From the NCBI RefSeq assembly GCF_014356525.2, contig NC_052517.1, forward strand, positions 3,991,493 through 4,055,492: a DNA stretch of 64,000 bases, read 5' to 3'. A program made the translations under genes and the position numbers. Shown piece by piece: positions 31,496 through 42,060 of this stretch. The stretch's first letter is position 1. Each line of letters begins with the position of its first letter. The DNA is from Nilaparvata lugens. Lineage: Eukaryota; Arthropoda; Insecta; Hemiptera; Delphacidae. The notes beneath the pieces are model-generated. The model made no database searches, had not been told where the DNA came from, and saw only the letters and a program-made list of their open reading frames with translations.

Positions 31496-31641
31496 AGTTG
31501 CACAAAAGCCGGTTAAATTGTTATTGTGATTAATTTCATAAGAACCAATCACAGAAGGCTTTTTGGAAAAGAAGGCTTCTCTGATTGGTTCTAGTGAAAT
31601 TAGTCACAATTAAAATTTAACCGGCTTTTGTGCAACCGGGT
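31496..31641. mobile_element. Hairpin MITE, family D
   Basis: Starts AGTTGCACAAAAGCCGGTTA and ends TAACCGGCTTTTGTGCAACC. The second of three copies within 1.0 kb after the caspase stop. Confidence 0.85.
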
Positions 31642-31679
31642 CAAAGTATTTATGAATAAAATGAATGAATAAAAAAATG

Positions 31680-31890
31680 TTGATACTAGTTTAGTACTAG
31701 TAACATAGTTTAGATACATAGTAAACAAAACTAGTAACATAGAAAACAAAACTAGGTAGCTGGTTTTTTTTAAGTTTTTAAAACAAGTTTTGTTTTCTAT
31801 GTATCTAAACTATGTTACTAGTTTTGTTTTCTATGTTACTAGTTTTGTTTACTATGTATCTAAACTATGTTACTAGTACTAAACTAGCTG
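31680..31890. repeat. Inverted repeat, arms about 80 bp
   Basis: The left arm CTAGTTTAGTACTAGTAACA through AACAAAACTAGTAACATAG is mirrored after a short spacer (31750-31790). It can form a long AT-rich hairpin. Confidence 0.85.
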
Positions 31891-32118
31891 TTTTGATAAA
31901 AATAAGAGTAGCTTATTTATCCAGTGTATTTTGGAATAATACTTATCATTGTTAGTATATCAATATTGCTAGTACATTTCATCTATTATTCTATTTTTGC
32001 TCAAAATTTAGACAAATGGAGTAAATGATAACAATTTTTACTCAATAGGCCTAAGTGATTTGATAACAAATTTTAAACACGTTTTGATAAAAATTACCAA
32101 AACTTGACGTTTCAAGGC

Positions 32119-32256
32119 CCGGTTGCACAAAAGCCAGTTAAATTTTAATGGTGGTTAATTTCACGAGAACCAATTAGAGAAAGTTTTTTTAAAAGACGGC
32201 TTCTCTGGTTGGTTCTCGTGGAATTAAATTATAATTTAACCGGCTTTTGTGCAACC
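32119..32256. mobile_element. Hairpin MITE, family D
   Basis: CCGGTTGCACAAAAGCCAGT to TTTAACCGGCTTTTGTGCAA, third copy in the cluster. Confidence 0.82.
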
Positions 32257-32310
32257 GGCATTATATGTTTTATATTGACTGAGTGTTATGATATTTATAC
32301 TAATCAATCT

Positions 32311-32478
32311 TAAGGTGCGTACAGATATAAGCGCCGCGAACATGAGCAATTCACTTTTAATCAGCTGACTATATATGTATTTTTACAGAAACTGTAAGAT
32401 ACAGATATAAAAAGCTTGGCATCAGCTGATTAAAAGTGAATTGCTCATGTTCGCGGCGCGTATATCTGTACGTACCTT
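32311..32478. mobile_element. Inverted-repeat MITE, AAGGTGCGTACAGATATA ends
   Basis: Terminal inverted repeats of about 55 bp containing GCGAACATGAGCAATTCACT and AATCAGCTGA, with only about 55 bp between them. Related to the left end of 13130-13440. Confidence 0.85.
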
Positions 32479-32710
32479 TATATTTATCAATACTTGGTAA
32501 CTTTCTCATTCATTTTAGAATGAGATTTACTACAATTTACTATTGTTTGTATATTTATGTATTTTTTATCATAATGATGGAGAGATATGTTCAATAAAAA
32601 TATTTTTTACAAACAATATTTGCTTATTTATTATAGTAATTTGTTTACTATTCTAATAAATTATTTTAATATGGCTACTTGCTGAATGTTCAATTATAGG
32701 AATTAACGAA

Positions 32711-32977
32711 TACCATAGAGAAACAATAGCATAGATATCCCATGGTATAGGGCGTTTATGTCGCAACTTCTACTGTTATCTCAAGCCGATAGTCCACGTA
32801 GTTCTTTCCCGTGAAGCTTTATGACGCTGGTAGTCTCTCATATTGTGCCGTTCATACACTCTTACCCGGTCAAAACAGTAAAAATCGACAGTAATCGGCT
32901 TGAGATAAAAGTAAAAGTTGCGACATAAACGCCCTATACCATGGGATATCTACCTATGCTATTGTTTTTCTATGCTA
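32711..32977. mobile_element. Palindromic MITE, family F
   Basis: CATAGAGAAACAATAGCATA at the left, complement at the right. Inner arm phrases GTCGCAACTTCTACTGTTAT and AGCCGATAGTCC. The centre contains GACGCTGGTAGTCTCTCATA, the sequence amplified (complemented) in the 151-bp array. Same family as 54011-54285. Confidence 0.82.
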
Positions 32978-34020
32978 GTACCCTTGTCATATTTTTAAAT
33001 TAAACAAGACTAGTTTGGACATTATGTCTTTCTCAGAAATTTGAGCCTGCTACTAAAAATTGTTTATTACTACAAATTAATTATTCATTTTAAAAAGGAC
33101 ACTTGAGAATGACATGAGCTGCGTTTACACCAAAGCTATTAACAAAATGTTAATAACTTAATCCTTATAGATTCTATTAGATTGAGCATAACTTATCATA
33201 GTCCAGTCACTATATACATTGGTGCATGCAATTTATATTTCAGTTCTGATTTTTTAATATATTATTTGGGTACATAAAAGAAGTCCAGAACCAATTTCTT
33301 CATGCAAAATTTCCTTGTGCTAGATACAGGGTGGCCCAAAAACCTCGTATTTTCCAGTTTTCAGCTATTTTAGCCTGAGTTTTCATGCTCTTGCCTTTTT
33401 TTAGATTATAAAATTCTGAATAAAATGAGATCATTTGGAACTCTCTGTCTCCAATGAGTACGGAGTTATGATTTTTCAAAAATGTGTGAAATTTGGAGAA
33501 ATCAATTTTGATTAATTTTGGTTTTTGATCAATAATATCTTCCGATTGTTACCATTTAGATGTATAATTCAAAGTCCCTCTGGGCGTATTTTTGTGCTCT
33601 AAAATCTGAGATCAGGTAGAGCGCTCTATCTCATATATAGATTTCCAGGTACACCTGACAACAATGCTCCTTGTATTGTGAAAAACACCTAATTTTCAGC
33701 TTCAACCATCATCACCAACTATATTGTCCTCACATTGATATTTCGCACAATGACATAAGTTCATGAGATTATGTTCTATGAGAATCACCCGTTAGATTCA
33801 CTTCATTTCAGTATTTTCTAGTGGAGAGGCGCGCTTAAGGACACCTCAAGGATCAAAATTTCAAACACTTATAACTTTTGACACAATGCTCAGATTTCAT
33901 CGTCCTACACTTCATTCTTCTCGGCTTGTCAAGGCGGTCCAAAATAATGCATCATAAGTCAATTTCGGTCAAAAAATGGAAAATTTATTGTTGAGTGTAC
34001 TCAAGCCCATATTCCAATAC
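32978..34020. other. Intergenic DNA, one possible repeat, no gene
   Basis: 33340 has AGGGTGGCCCAAAAACCTCG, a phrase of transposon-like style, followed by about 650 bp of mixed sequence without a coding frame. The CACCAAAGCTATTAACAAAA segment at 33130 also occurs at 22545 and 48730, so it is repetitive. Confidence 0.5.
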
Positions 34021-34351
34021 ACAAAAAATGGCCACAACGATCCTCTGTCGTTGTCAATGAATTCTATAGACGGTAGCTGATTCAGGTTTATTGATGTAAT
34101 ATTAACTGTTCATTCTCGTTCAAAGTATATTTTATTAAGCAAGAAATTATATTTTTCAATAATTTCATAATGGATTTTCATAATTAAGATAAAATATTGT
34201 GTTAATTAATTATTGATTCTACATTGTTAAAAGACGATCTGGCAACAGAGCAAAGCGAGAAAGAACTATCCGCTTTGTAGAATGATAGACAAGGATAGCA
34301 ATACCATTGCTAATCAAACACTGCCATTATAACGTGGACTTCACTATAGTT
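34021..34351. mobile_element. Family A MITE, left end missing
   Basis: GATCCTCTGTCGTTGTCAAT through GCCATTATAACGTGGACTTC. Inner phrases match 4924-5285. The left terminal repeat is not present. Confidence 0.65.
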
Positions 34352-35050
34352 CTTTTTCTTCATCATCTTCTTCACTCGATCTTCTAGTCCCATTATTATC
34401 ATCAGCTCTTTGATTCAAATTCACTCTATGACCTTTCTCCAATTTTATCAACAAAACTGACTAAAAATAATAACATTATTATCTTCTCAGTGTCAAAAGT
34501 CAATCTCCTCGACCTCATAAGCAAATAGAGTCCAGCTTCCTATTTTGTGATACATAGTATCAAATGGAAGCTTTCAAACAGTGCCGACTCGCGTCACAAT
34601 TAGTTACACACATAATCAGACGGAACCACTCAAACTAAAACAATTTTGACGGATGTTGACGGTAATTTGTTTAACACGGCATTAAACGGAAGCTTTCACG
34701 CCGAAACACGTGTGTCAGCTTCCATACATTTCAATACTACACAAAATTGATCTTTTCTTTTATCAGAAGCAGAAGCTATAATCACACACTAATGTTTGTA
34801 CATTTGTATGAAACTCTTTCAGGCCTTCATGTGTCATCAATTATGACTATTTATTAGGGATAATTCTTATCAATTTTAAATAAATTTATTGAAACATCAT
34901 CGTCTCACAGTTGGTTTTGGTTTTCTATTGAAAGTAGACCAGTGAATTTATAAATTTGTCGACTAACTGCGTATTTGTTTTACAATAAATTCTTGAAGCA
35001 GCTACCGATTTTTCCAATGTTTTAAATTTGATCACCGTTAAAACTTAATC

Positions 35051-35109
35051 ATGGATTATAAATTGATTGGAGCCTTGATCGTGATTATATCATCAGTTAA
35101 CTGCATTCA
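35051..35109 (+). CDS. Exon 1 of the P-loop gene, signal peptide
   Basis: ATG at 35051 in context AATCATGG, with a hydrophobic core LIGALIVIISSV. Donor TTCA|GTAAGT, phase 2. Upstream 34900-35050 is probably 5' UTR; no TATA box was assigned. Confidence 0.7.
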
Positions 35110-35465
35110 GTAAGTATAGTACTGTTTCAATTTTTCATATTTACTTTGGGGCTAAGCTACTTCATAGTTATATCATAATATAGGATCACTAAAAACAATA
35201 TAAAATCCTTGTAGTACCCTTTATATTATTAAAAACTTTAAAATATTTCAACCACTAGTTTTGACCCTAACTTAGGTCATTTTCAAGTTGAAATGTAGAA
35301 AATAAATAAACAAGTTGATACTATTTTTATACTTTCCTTGCCCTATCAACATAGGTAAGGAAAGTATTGCTTTCCGAAAAAAATTAAGGTACCCCAATTT
35401 CTATATTTCTATACGTTTCAAGGTCCCCTGAGTCCAAAAAAGTGGTTTTTGGGTATTGGTCTGTA

Positions 35466-35503
<38 letters not shown>

Positions 35504-38500
35504 AGTGTATGTGCGTCTGTGTACACGATATCTCATCTCTCAATTATTAACGGAATGACTTGAAATTTGGAACTAAAGGTCCTTACAATATAAGGATCCG
35601 ACACGAACAATTTCGATCAAATGCGATTCAAGATAGCGGATAAAATTGAGAAAATGTTGTCAAAAACAGTGTTTTTCGCGGTTTTCTCGAAAACGGCTCC
35701 AACGATTTTGATTAAATTTATACCTAGAATAGTCATTGATAAGCTGTATCAACTGCCACAAGTCCCATACCTGTAAAAATTCCTGGAGTTCCGCCTCATC
35801 TATGCAAAGTTTGATTTTAGATTTCTAATTATCAGTCTTCAGATAGAATTAAAACAAAAAATTTCAAGTGGAAAGGATTAAGCATAAAAATCTCTACAAT
35901 TAATGGTCAGTACCTAACATTTTCACCTAAAATTTAAATTGAGTTCGAAATTCGAGAAAATGTTATTATTTCAATTGCAAACTGTTGGTAACTGTTGATT
36001 CTATTGAATCATTCACTATGATTTGGACGAAAGTTGAGCTTGAACTTCTTACAGAAGAAACATAACCTATTTTTTGGACATGTAATCAAAATTTGGGAAT
36101 GGAATAGTTTTGGGCCAAGCCTGTTGTTCCTTCCCAATCATATTTATATGATTTGTTATTGTATCCACGTATAAATAGATAAATAAATAAATGAAGAGAT
36201 AGCAGACTTCGTGTGTCTCCAGCGTTATTGACCTGTCACCAGCTGGCTTGGATCTTTGAATAGTAGACTTGAGATGCGCGTGAACACTAGCGTCAGGTGA
36301 TCAATTTTCACAACGGCAAGGAAAGTTGTGTGAGTGCGCCACACCAGATTTTTTTGTATTTGGTTTAATTTTTATTGTTTTTTGAGGGAAAAGTCCACCT
36401 TTTCGACAAAGTCTTCAAGCCTAATGCCACACCAGATTTTTGTAGGGATAAATAGGCTAATAGTTTTTCAATTTTCCAAATAATTTATATCATTTTTCTA
36501 TTCCAGAATATCTGAAACGCAAGAAAACTATGTTGGATTCCATAAACGAATAACTCGGCAGGTAAGATAATTTCACTAAAGAAATTGTTTTTTGTAAAGT
36601 AAAAGTGACCTACATGTTGATTTGGACTGTATAATATGAACTAGTCGTCAGGCTCGCTTCGCTCGTCATATCCGTCTAGCCAGGGGGCTCCGCCCCCTGG
36701 ACCCCCGACTGGATCGTCCAAGAATGAGATCAGCAGGCTGCATTTTTCATTTGAGCATTTTTATCATATGTTAGGACAATCCAGTCGGGGGTCTAGACTA
36801 AACGGATATGGCGAGCGAAGCGAGCCTGACGGCTAGTAATATAATATTCCCAGTAATAGCTCTGATTGAAGTAGTAGTGCCCAATCAATTTTTCCGCGAT
36901 AAATGCATTTCAATCTTCAACTTGGTGCCAACCTAACAAAGTCAACTCAACTTAATGCCAACCTGACAATATTATTAATTTAGTTGTCAGTTAACAACTG
37001 TTTCGAAGAGGTACTCTATCTAGATTATAGTTCTATGGTAACATATGATATGGAAATTTCACTTATAATTAAGAGATTGGGAGAAGAAGAATATACATGC
37101 TAAAAGACGAACTTTAAACCCTTAAAAACAACCCTTAGAGTTAAAATATTGCCAAAAGATTTCTTAGTGCGCCTCTAAAGGGCCAACTGAACATACCTAC
37201 CAAATTTGAACGTTTTTGGTCCGGTAGATTTTTAGTTCTGCGAGTGAGTGAGTCAGTCAGTCAGTGAGTGCCATTTCGCTTTTATATAAATTATATAGAT
37301 ATTGGAAAATGGCGGCATACCGGTATAAGCATGTTGTGCCTTCTCTTCATTTATTATTTGTACACAAATGCTGGCAGTGAAGAAAGATAGGAGAACAACA
37401 TTGCCGATTCTCCGCCTTGCCACAGCCTTCTATGGAATATAGCTGATACCAGTAGGCCTATATCTGATGTTATTTATATTAACTATTCGTTCTTGTTTAA
37501 AATAATCAATTTATATTTCATTCACCTATAAATTATTTTGTTTAACTCCCAAATAATAGCTTTTTGTGATTGAGTAGCTTATTGTTAATCAATTTTATTT
37601 CTACATCGTTAAAAAACTATTTGGCAACGTTGTGGAGCTTGAAAAGGATAGCGTTATCTGCTTTGCCAAATGATAGACAAGGATAGCAACACCAATGTTA
37701 ATCAAATACTGCCATTATAACGTGGACCTCACTATAGAACAAGAACAGCCACAACATGATACAGTATCAACACAATATGATACAGTATCATCTCAACTTG
37801 ATACACAACACCATTATTTGATACAAAACAGGATAGAGCTATCTGCTTTGTGGAATGATAGACAAGGATAGCAACACCAATGTTAATCAAATACTGCCAT
37901 TATAACGTGGACCTCACTATAGAACAAGAACAGCCACAACATGATACAGTATCAACACAATATGATACAGTATCATCTCAACTTGATACACAACACCATA
38001 ATTTCATACAAAACAGGATAGAGCTATCTGCTTTGTGGAATGATAGACAAGGATAGCAACACCAATGTTAATCAAATACTGCCATTATAACGTGGACCTC
38101 ACTATAGAACAAGAACAGCCACAACATGATACAGTATCAACACAATATGATACAGTATCATCTCAACTTGATACACAACACCATAATTTGATACAAAACA
38201 GGATAGAGCTATCTGCTTTGTGGAATGATAGACAAGGATAGCAACACCAATGTTAATCAAATACTGCCATTATAACGTGGACCTCACTATAGAACAAGAA
38301 CAGCCACAACATGATACAGTATCAACACAATATGATACAGTATCATCTCAACTTGATACACAACACCATAATTTGATACAGGATAGAGCTATCTGCTTTG
38401 TGGAATGATAGACAAGGATAGCAACACCAATGTTAATCAAATACTGCCATTATAACGTGGACCTCACTATAGCCTGGTTTTCATTAGTAGAGTTGGTGGT

Positions 38501-41500
38501 AGAGTTCCCTGGGCAAGTTCTAACTATCTTGTGAACTCTACCAATGGAAACGTTCATGGTAGAGTACTAGTTTTTAGTAGAGTAGAGTGAGACCACTTCT
38601 CACTCTACCACTACTATGCTAATGAAAACAGTCTCAAGCTAAAGAGTAGAGTCTGTTCAGAGTAGATTAGAGTTATAGTTTGTGTAAAATAAGTTGAGAC
38701 TTGACCCTCCATCCCAAGAAATTACAGGGTTGCCAAATCGTGTAAAATTGCAATTTCTCAAATTTCCAATTAGAATAATTACCCCCGACATCCTAGTAGT
38801 GCTAGAAAAGTTTCAGGGTTGAAGCATCAAAAGGAAATTTAACTTTCATGATAAAATTGGAAACATCGCGAAAATTTGTTTTCCTTTTGAATATCACTTC
38901 TCTTAGAATCATGGGGCGTCGTAATGCGTAATAATTTTATATTAAATTAATGGGGAGAATGTCTCCCCGACAGAGTTAAATTAGCTCGGTAGAGTTAGTA
39001 TGCCAGTTACTCGACCACTAATTCTACATGTGAGAACCAGCCTTATAGGAACATGATACAAGGATGAAAGACAATGATAGCAACATCATTGTCAATCAAA
39101 TACTGCCATTATAACGTGGACCTCACTAAAGTTGCTTGAATCTGTTTCAGGCACCTGCCAAAAAATGTTTCGCACTCGATCGACCGCAGACCAAATACAG
39201 TGAACTGCACGAGTTTGGCACAACGTTTGCCAAAATGGTGACCGGCCTGCAGCAAGTCAAGGCCAGCTCATCAGGTGACGTCATCATGTTCGTTGGCAAC
39301 ACTGGTGTGGGCAAAAGCTGTCTGGTGCACTTGCTGGCAGGTGACACTGCACACTTCACAGCTGTCGAAGACAGTCCTGGCACCAACAACTTCTACATCG
39401 TCGACACAACTGGAAGCCATGTGTCCACAGCCACCATCAAATCGACGACAACCTACCCAGAAGCGATCAAGGACGCCCAGTCTGGCGTTGTCTTCTTTGA
39501 CACACCTGGCTTCAGGGACACGCGCAGCGCCATCCATGAAGTGATCGCAGCCTATGGTCTCCAAGGCATCGCCAAGTCTTCCAAACGCCTCAAGTTTGCA
39601 CTGCTGGTCAACTATGACTCACTGACCTTTAGCGGATCCCGTGACGATTTCGTCAACACGGTGCAGAGTTTCTTCAGTCTACTCCACAACCCTGACAAGT
39701 ACAGGCTTGCCACACACCTGGTGGCCACCAAGGTCAACAATGATTACATTGTCAAAAAGGGACAGGCTCTACCAGTGTCAGATGACACCTTTGTCAGTGC
39801 CATTGTCAGGTTTTTGGAAAACGTGAAGCAAACCCTGGAGAATAACGAAAGTGAAGGCACCAACTATTTTACCAAACAGTTTTCGTCTTTGGCGAAATAC
39901 TTCATAGGTGACTTGATTAATAGCCGAAGTAGAATTTCCTTATTTAAAAAGCCTGAAGAAGAAGGACCTGTGATGAATTCAGCATCAATTCGTAGATCAG
40001 TTGAGAAAATCCGTCAATCACTGTTAGACAATGATGGCTATGTCAACGCTGGTGTCAATGACTTTGGATTTGCACTCTCTGATAAGGCAAAGAACTACAT
40101 CCGTGACCTGTTCGACCTGATGAACAACTACACAATGGATGTGAGTAAATCATTCACACAGTCGTTTGAACCATTCCTGGTCTCCAAATACAAGAACTCT
40201 GCTGATATCACAGATATTACAACTCGATTACAACAAATGAAACGTGATGTCAGTGTGTTGATCCATTCGGCCAATGTTTCTCATCACCCTGAAGAGTTTG
40301 CAAATGCTCTGCAGAAGTTTCTGCATGATGTAGGAGCTGACATTTGCAACAATGAAACATTCAAAGAGATTAATCTACTGAACAGCTCTTTGAGTAATCT
40401 GCAGGGTGTGACAGAAAAGAATTTCTATTCGCCTGATAAATGGGCTGCATCTCTGTATGAGATTGAGCGTATTGTGAAGAATGAACAGGATTACTATGTG
40501 ATGCTTAACAATCTGTTCAACAAGGTGACAGACCATGCTGCTTTGAATGATGATTTTTATATAGGCATTGGCAATGTGTTGAGAAAGCACAACAAGAAAA
40601 CCAAAGTAGTTGATAAACACAACTTTGAGCATCTAATGAGGCATTTGGCTTTGAATCAGTTTGCTGGTTTGAAAATGAATGAGGACCGGCTCAATGAGAT
40701 CAACTCAATCTACTTCAAAGCAAAGGAACAGTATGAGCGCCAAACACATTTCTGCAAGAACAACACGTTGGTCATTCTGGGCAATTTTCTACAGCTGCAG
40801 ACACTGGACCGCAACAAGATATGTGCAGATGTGACAACAGTTGCACTGTTGGCAACCAACCGAATCTACATTGACACCAATTTGGGTGTGGATGTCCTGG
40901 GTGGAAGAAATCTAGTGATCATTGCTCCTGAGTGGCACGTGATGGGAAAGTTTGTGATCAGTGTTGATGGTCCATCGCAAGGTGCGCCGTCACATAAAGC
41001 CCCCTATGGAGAGGTTGGTGCTGATGGTAAACCTGGACAGTCAGCAGGCAAGTTTGTTGGTGTTGCACTGCGCTACCACAACAGTGAACAGTTGACAATC
41101 ACCGCAAATGGTGGCAGAGGACAGAACGGACAGGAGGGTGGTGATGGTCAAGATGGTCAAGATGGACACGATGGTACAGAGGAGAGGAAAATAGATGAAA
41201 GTAGTAATATCTATTTGATTGTCAACAAGTTCAAGAGTACTTCGCTCATCCAAGCAGAGAAAGGGTCAAGTGGCGGTGATGCAGGCGTTGGAGGGGTGGG
41301 TGGTGCAGGGGGGTTCAGCGGCAGCATAGAGATGCACAGTTTGACAGCGCAGCTTCCAGATCACAGTATCCATGAGACGGTTGATGGCACTGGGGGTGAA
41401 AATGGCAAACATGGTGTCCCTGGCAGGGGTGGTCTGCGTGGCTGTGACACTATCATAAAAAACCATGAGAGTCGGTTTCTGTTCATTCCAGTTAGCTCCA

Positions 41501-41724
41501 GTAAGCAGCATGAGACGGTCAATTGTGTGCGGAAGAATGCCAACGGTCAGCTGGTGTCGAATGTGGCCAAGTACAGTGAGACGCCTTCCGGTGTACCAGC
41601 GCCTCCATCTATCTGTGAACTCTATGCCAAGATGGCCGACCGGTTTGAGCCGGATATGTTCTCCAGTAAAGTTTTCGAAGAGTTCCAGCTCAACTTTAAT
41701 AAGAAGTTCAATTGTAAAGTTTAA
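35051..41724 (+). CDS. Secreted-type P-loop GTPase with Gly-rich collagen-like tail
   Basis: Three exons (35051-35109, 36507-36561, 39151-41724) join in frame to 895 residues. Residues 1-18 are a clear signal peptide (MDYKLIGALIVIISSVNC). The next 20 contain HKRITRQ, a possible basic processing site. From about residue 80 comes a G domain: P-loop GNTGVGKS (87-94), DTPGF (155-159) and TKVN (231-234, in the place of the usual N/TKxD). This resembles AIG1/septin/dynamin-like TRAFAC GTPases. A helical middle (about 300-640) shows no known domain. Residues about 648-800 are rich in Gly triplets (GADGKPGQ, GQDGQDGHDG, GKHGVPGRGG) with inserted beta-like segments. No membrane segment other than the signal peptide was seen. 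The contradiction of a GTPase routed to the secretory pathway is real in the sequence if the exon joins are right. Function is unknown. Confidence 0.8.
35331..36355. mobile_element. Family C element, minus orientation, with insertion
   Basis: Begins ACTTTCCTTGCCCTATCAAC and ends AGTGCGCCACACCAGATTTT. (TG)n at 35469-35500. An unrelated piece of about 170 bp (about 36020-36190, ending in TAAATAAATAAATGA) interrupts it after the TTCACTATG phrase. It lies in intron 1 of the P-loop gene. Confidence 0.78.
36507..36561 (+). CDS. Exon 2 of the P-loop gene, short propeptide-like exon
   Basis: Acceptor TTCTATTCCAG, donor CAG|GTAAGA. The first base completes Gln; the exon reads ISETQENYVGFHKRITRQ and ends in phase 0, matching exon 3. 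Short, but both borders and both phases agree. Confidence 0.65.
36648..36838. mobile_element. Inverted-repeat element, CGTCAGGCTCGCTTCGCTCG ends
   Basis: CTAGTCGTCAGGCTCGCTTC at the left and GAAGCGAGCCTGACGGCTAG at the right. The inner arms CCAGTCGGGGGTC also pair. Under 200 bp and without coding capacity. Confidence 0.8.
37141..37310. repeat. Repeat-like segment with GTGAGTGAGTCAGTCAGTCA
   Basis: Contains ACATACCTACCAAATTTGAA and TTTTGGTCCGGTAG followed by a (GAGT/CAGT)n run. The composition resembles the ends of widespread insect DNA transposons, but no matching partner was seen in this window. Confidence 0.4.
37370..37736. mobile_element. Family A MITE
   Basis: CTGGCAGTGAAGAAAGATAG to CATTATAACGTGGACCTCAC. 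The left outer terminus is degraded. It is followed directly by the 185-bp array, which contains this right end in each unit. Confidence 0.72.
37737..38472. repeat. Tandem array, 185-bp unit, four copies
   Basis: Unit starts at 37737, 37922, 38107 and 38292 (GAACAAGAACAGCCACAACA). Each unit is a fusion of family E (GATACAGTATCATCTCAAC) and the family A right end (ATAACGTGGACCTCACTATA). It lies in intron 2 of the P-loop gene. Confidence 0.93.
38474..39043. mobile_element. Inverted-repeat element, CTGGTTTTCATTAGTAGAGT end
   Basis: The left end is GCCTGGTTTTCATTAGTAGA and the right end is TACATGTGAGAACCAGCC. Several GTAGAGTT-type motifs occur near both ends. The interior is non-coding. Confidence 0.65.
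39045..39130. mobile_element. Family A MITE right end fragment
   Basis: AATCAAATACTGCCATTATA and CGTGGACCTCACTAAAG end 20 bp before exon 3 of the P-loop gene, so its branch point region is derived from or close to a transposon. Confidence 0.7.
39151..41724 (+). CDS. Exon 3 of the P-loop gene: GTPase and Gly-rich tail
   Basis: Acceptor CTGTTTCAG at 39142-39150; TAA at 41722-41724. 857 codons without interruption. It is GC-richer than its surroundings with regular codon use, as expected for a real gene. It contains all recognisable domains of the protein. No canonical AATAAA follows within 100 bp; AATAATATAT at about 41786 is the nearest candidate. Confidence 0.93.
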   Translation, partial: APAKKCFALDRPQTKYSELHEFGTTFAKMVTGLQQVKASSSGDVIMFVGNTGVGKSCLVHLLAGDTAHFTAVEDSPGTNNFYIVDTTGSHVSTATIKSTTTYPEAIKDAQSGVVFFDTPGFRDTRSAIHEVIAAYGLQGIAKSSKRLKFALLVNYDSLTFSGSRDDFVNTVQSFFSLLHNPDKYRLATHLVATKVNNDYIVKKGQALPVSDDTFVSAIVRFLENVKQTLENNESEGTNYFTKQFSSLAKYFIGDLINSRSRISLFKKPEEEGPVMNSASIRRSVEKIRQSLLDNDGYVNAGVNDFGFALSDKAKNYIRDLFDLMNNYTMDVSKSFTQSFEPFLVSKYKNSADITDITTRLQQMKRDVSVLIHSANVSHHPEEFANALQKFLHDVGADICNNETFKEINLLNSSLSNLQGVTEKNFYSPDKWAASLYEIERIVKNEQDYYVMLNNLFNKVTDHAALNDDFYIGIGNVLRKHNKKTKVVDKHNFEHLMRHLALNQFAGLKMNEDRLNEINSIYFKAKEQYERQTHFCKNNTLVILGNFLQLQTLDRNKICADVTTVALLATNRIYIDTNLGVDVLGGRNLVIIAPEWHVMGKFVISVDGPSQGAPSHKAPYGEVGADGKPGQSAGKFVGVALRYHNSEQLTITANGGRGQNGQEGGDGQDGQDGHDGTEERKIDESSNIYLIVNKFKSTSLIQAEKGSSGGDAGVGGVGGAGGFSGSIEMHSLTAQLPDHSIHETVDGTGGENGKHGVPGRGGLRGCDTIIKNHESRFLFIPVSSSKQHETVNCVRKNANGQLVSNVAKYSETPSGVPAPPSICELYAKMADRFEPDMFSSKVFEEFQLNFNKKFNCKV

Positions 41725-42060
41725 TTGAGATCACATATTTCTGTTCAATTATGTTTCCATAAGTTACATTGCAATGTGTGATTGAATAATATATATCATT
41801 TATATAGTTGAAAGCAGTAAAGATATAGCACACAAGATATAATTTGACAAACATTTTCTTTCAAAATCCTAGGTCTGTTTTGTAAACAATAGTGGTCCCA
41901 GTCCAAGTTATAATGGCAGTATTTGATTAATATTGATATGTTGCTATCCTTGTCTATCATTCGAAGAAGCTTCATAACGTTGCCAGATCGATTTTCAACA
42001 ATGTAGAAATTTAATTGACAAAATATTCCATCTCGATTATGAAAATTCATTATTTAAACA
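41725..42060. other. 3' flank with partial family A repeat
   Basis: AAGTTATAATGGCAGTATTT and TGCTATCCTTGTCTATCATT are diverged family A phrases (41885-41990). No gene seen. Confidence 0.6.

Noticed and set aside
35051..41724. P-loop gene considered as bacterial transfer or a transposon gene
   Set aside because: It has introns with consensus splice sites, a eukaryotic-type signal peptide exon and normal codon use; no transposon ends enclose it.
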